NCBI GenBank assembly: GCA_002702705.1 | Contig: PABH01000049.1 | Coordinates: 124,001 to 188,000 of the forward strand | Direction of reading: 5' to 3' | Origin: Anaerolineaceae bacterium | GTDB lineage: Bacteria; Chloroflexota; Anaerolineae; Anaerolineales; Anaerolineaceae | DNA length: 64,000 nt | Part shown: one piece after another, positions 63,362 through 64,000 of the stretch | Layout: each line of letters begins with the position of its first letter | How positions within the stretch are numbered: position 1 is the stretch's first letter | The notes under the pieces: generated by a model | What the model saw: the letters and a program-made list of their open reading frames with translations, nothing else | Database searches by the model: none | Told to the model about the DNA's origin: nothing | Made by a program: the position numbers and the translations under genes

Positions 63362-64000
<639 letters not shown>

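Overview
The window is one contiguous piece of a moderately AT-rich bacterial chromosome with dense single-copy genes and short gaps. I saw no rRNA, tRNA, CRISPR array, prophage or conjugation genes. The protein families suggest a Chloroflexota bacterium, probably of the Anaerolineae type: a BTAD-AAA-TPR giant regulator, a DUF6062-like protein, a very long bacterial Ig-repeat surface protein, proline/threonine-rich extracellular linkers, and exported proteins ending in a short FIPxVIR tail. This placement is inference; no marker RNA is present.

Layout. 1-6 kb: membrane phosphodiesterase-like protein, GDPD, MscS channel, alpha/beta hydrolase, GNAT and a regulator with two MerR domains. 6.1-8 kb: arsenic methylation unit, with an ArsR under a near-perfect operator/promoter, a second copy of the operator, and a two-methyltransferase ArsM fusion. 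8-15.8 kb: exported beta-rich protein with a small partner, MFS transporter, BTAD regulator, DUF6062-like protein. 15.8-18.7 kb: ion defence, with a fluoride riboswitch, crcB, and a Zn/Cd/Pb-type P-ATPase behind a MerR-type 20-bp-spacer promoter. 19-25 kb: single-domain receiver, methyltransferase, CAP-LysM protein, 2H phosphoesterase, TauE, a dead RAYT transposase, P-loop kinase, acyl-ACP thioesterase. 25.3-30.9 kb: metalloid/thiol cluster: arsR, acr3, arsR, mini-thioredoxin, permease, membrane Trx-like protein, Fe-S protein. Three copies of one 20-bp dyad link the second arsR with the permease. 31-36 kb: HhH and DUF2812/PadR genes, LapA-like, SH3 and Ada genes, then a corA relic. 36-44.7 kb: nuclease-helicase, class V aminotransferase, ABC-F, 2OG oxygenase, repeat-rich gap, NTPase plus lone sensor. 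44.9-47.1 kb: xpt-guaA purine salvage operon, with guaA interrupted by one TGA. 47.3-57.8 kb: two TPR-GGDEF cyclases flanking a 2209-residue Ig-repeat protein. 57.9-64 kb: lipoprotein, SDR, pgl, DUF4287/DUF5655 protein, a second dead RAYT carrying a perfect hairpin element, then aspartate kinase and threonine synthase (cut by the window end).

Main themes. Metal, metalloid and fluoride defence is spread over four loci, each with visible cis-regulation. Several genes are decayed: two RAYTs, corA and possibly guaA. Two exported proteins share a C-terminal motif that may be an undescribed sorting or maturation signal. I did not see a convincing new anti-phage or biosynthetic system.
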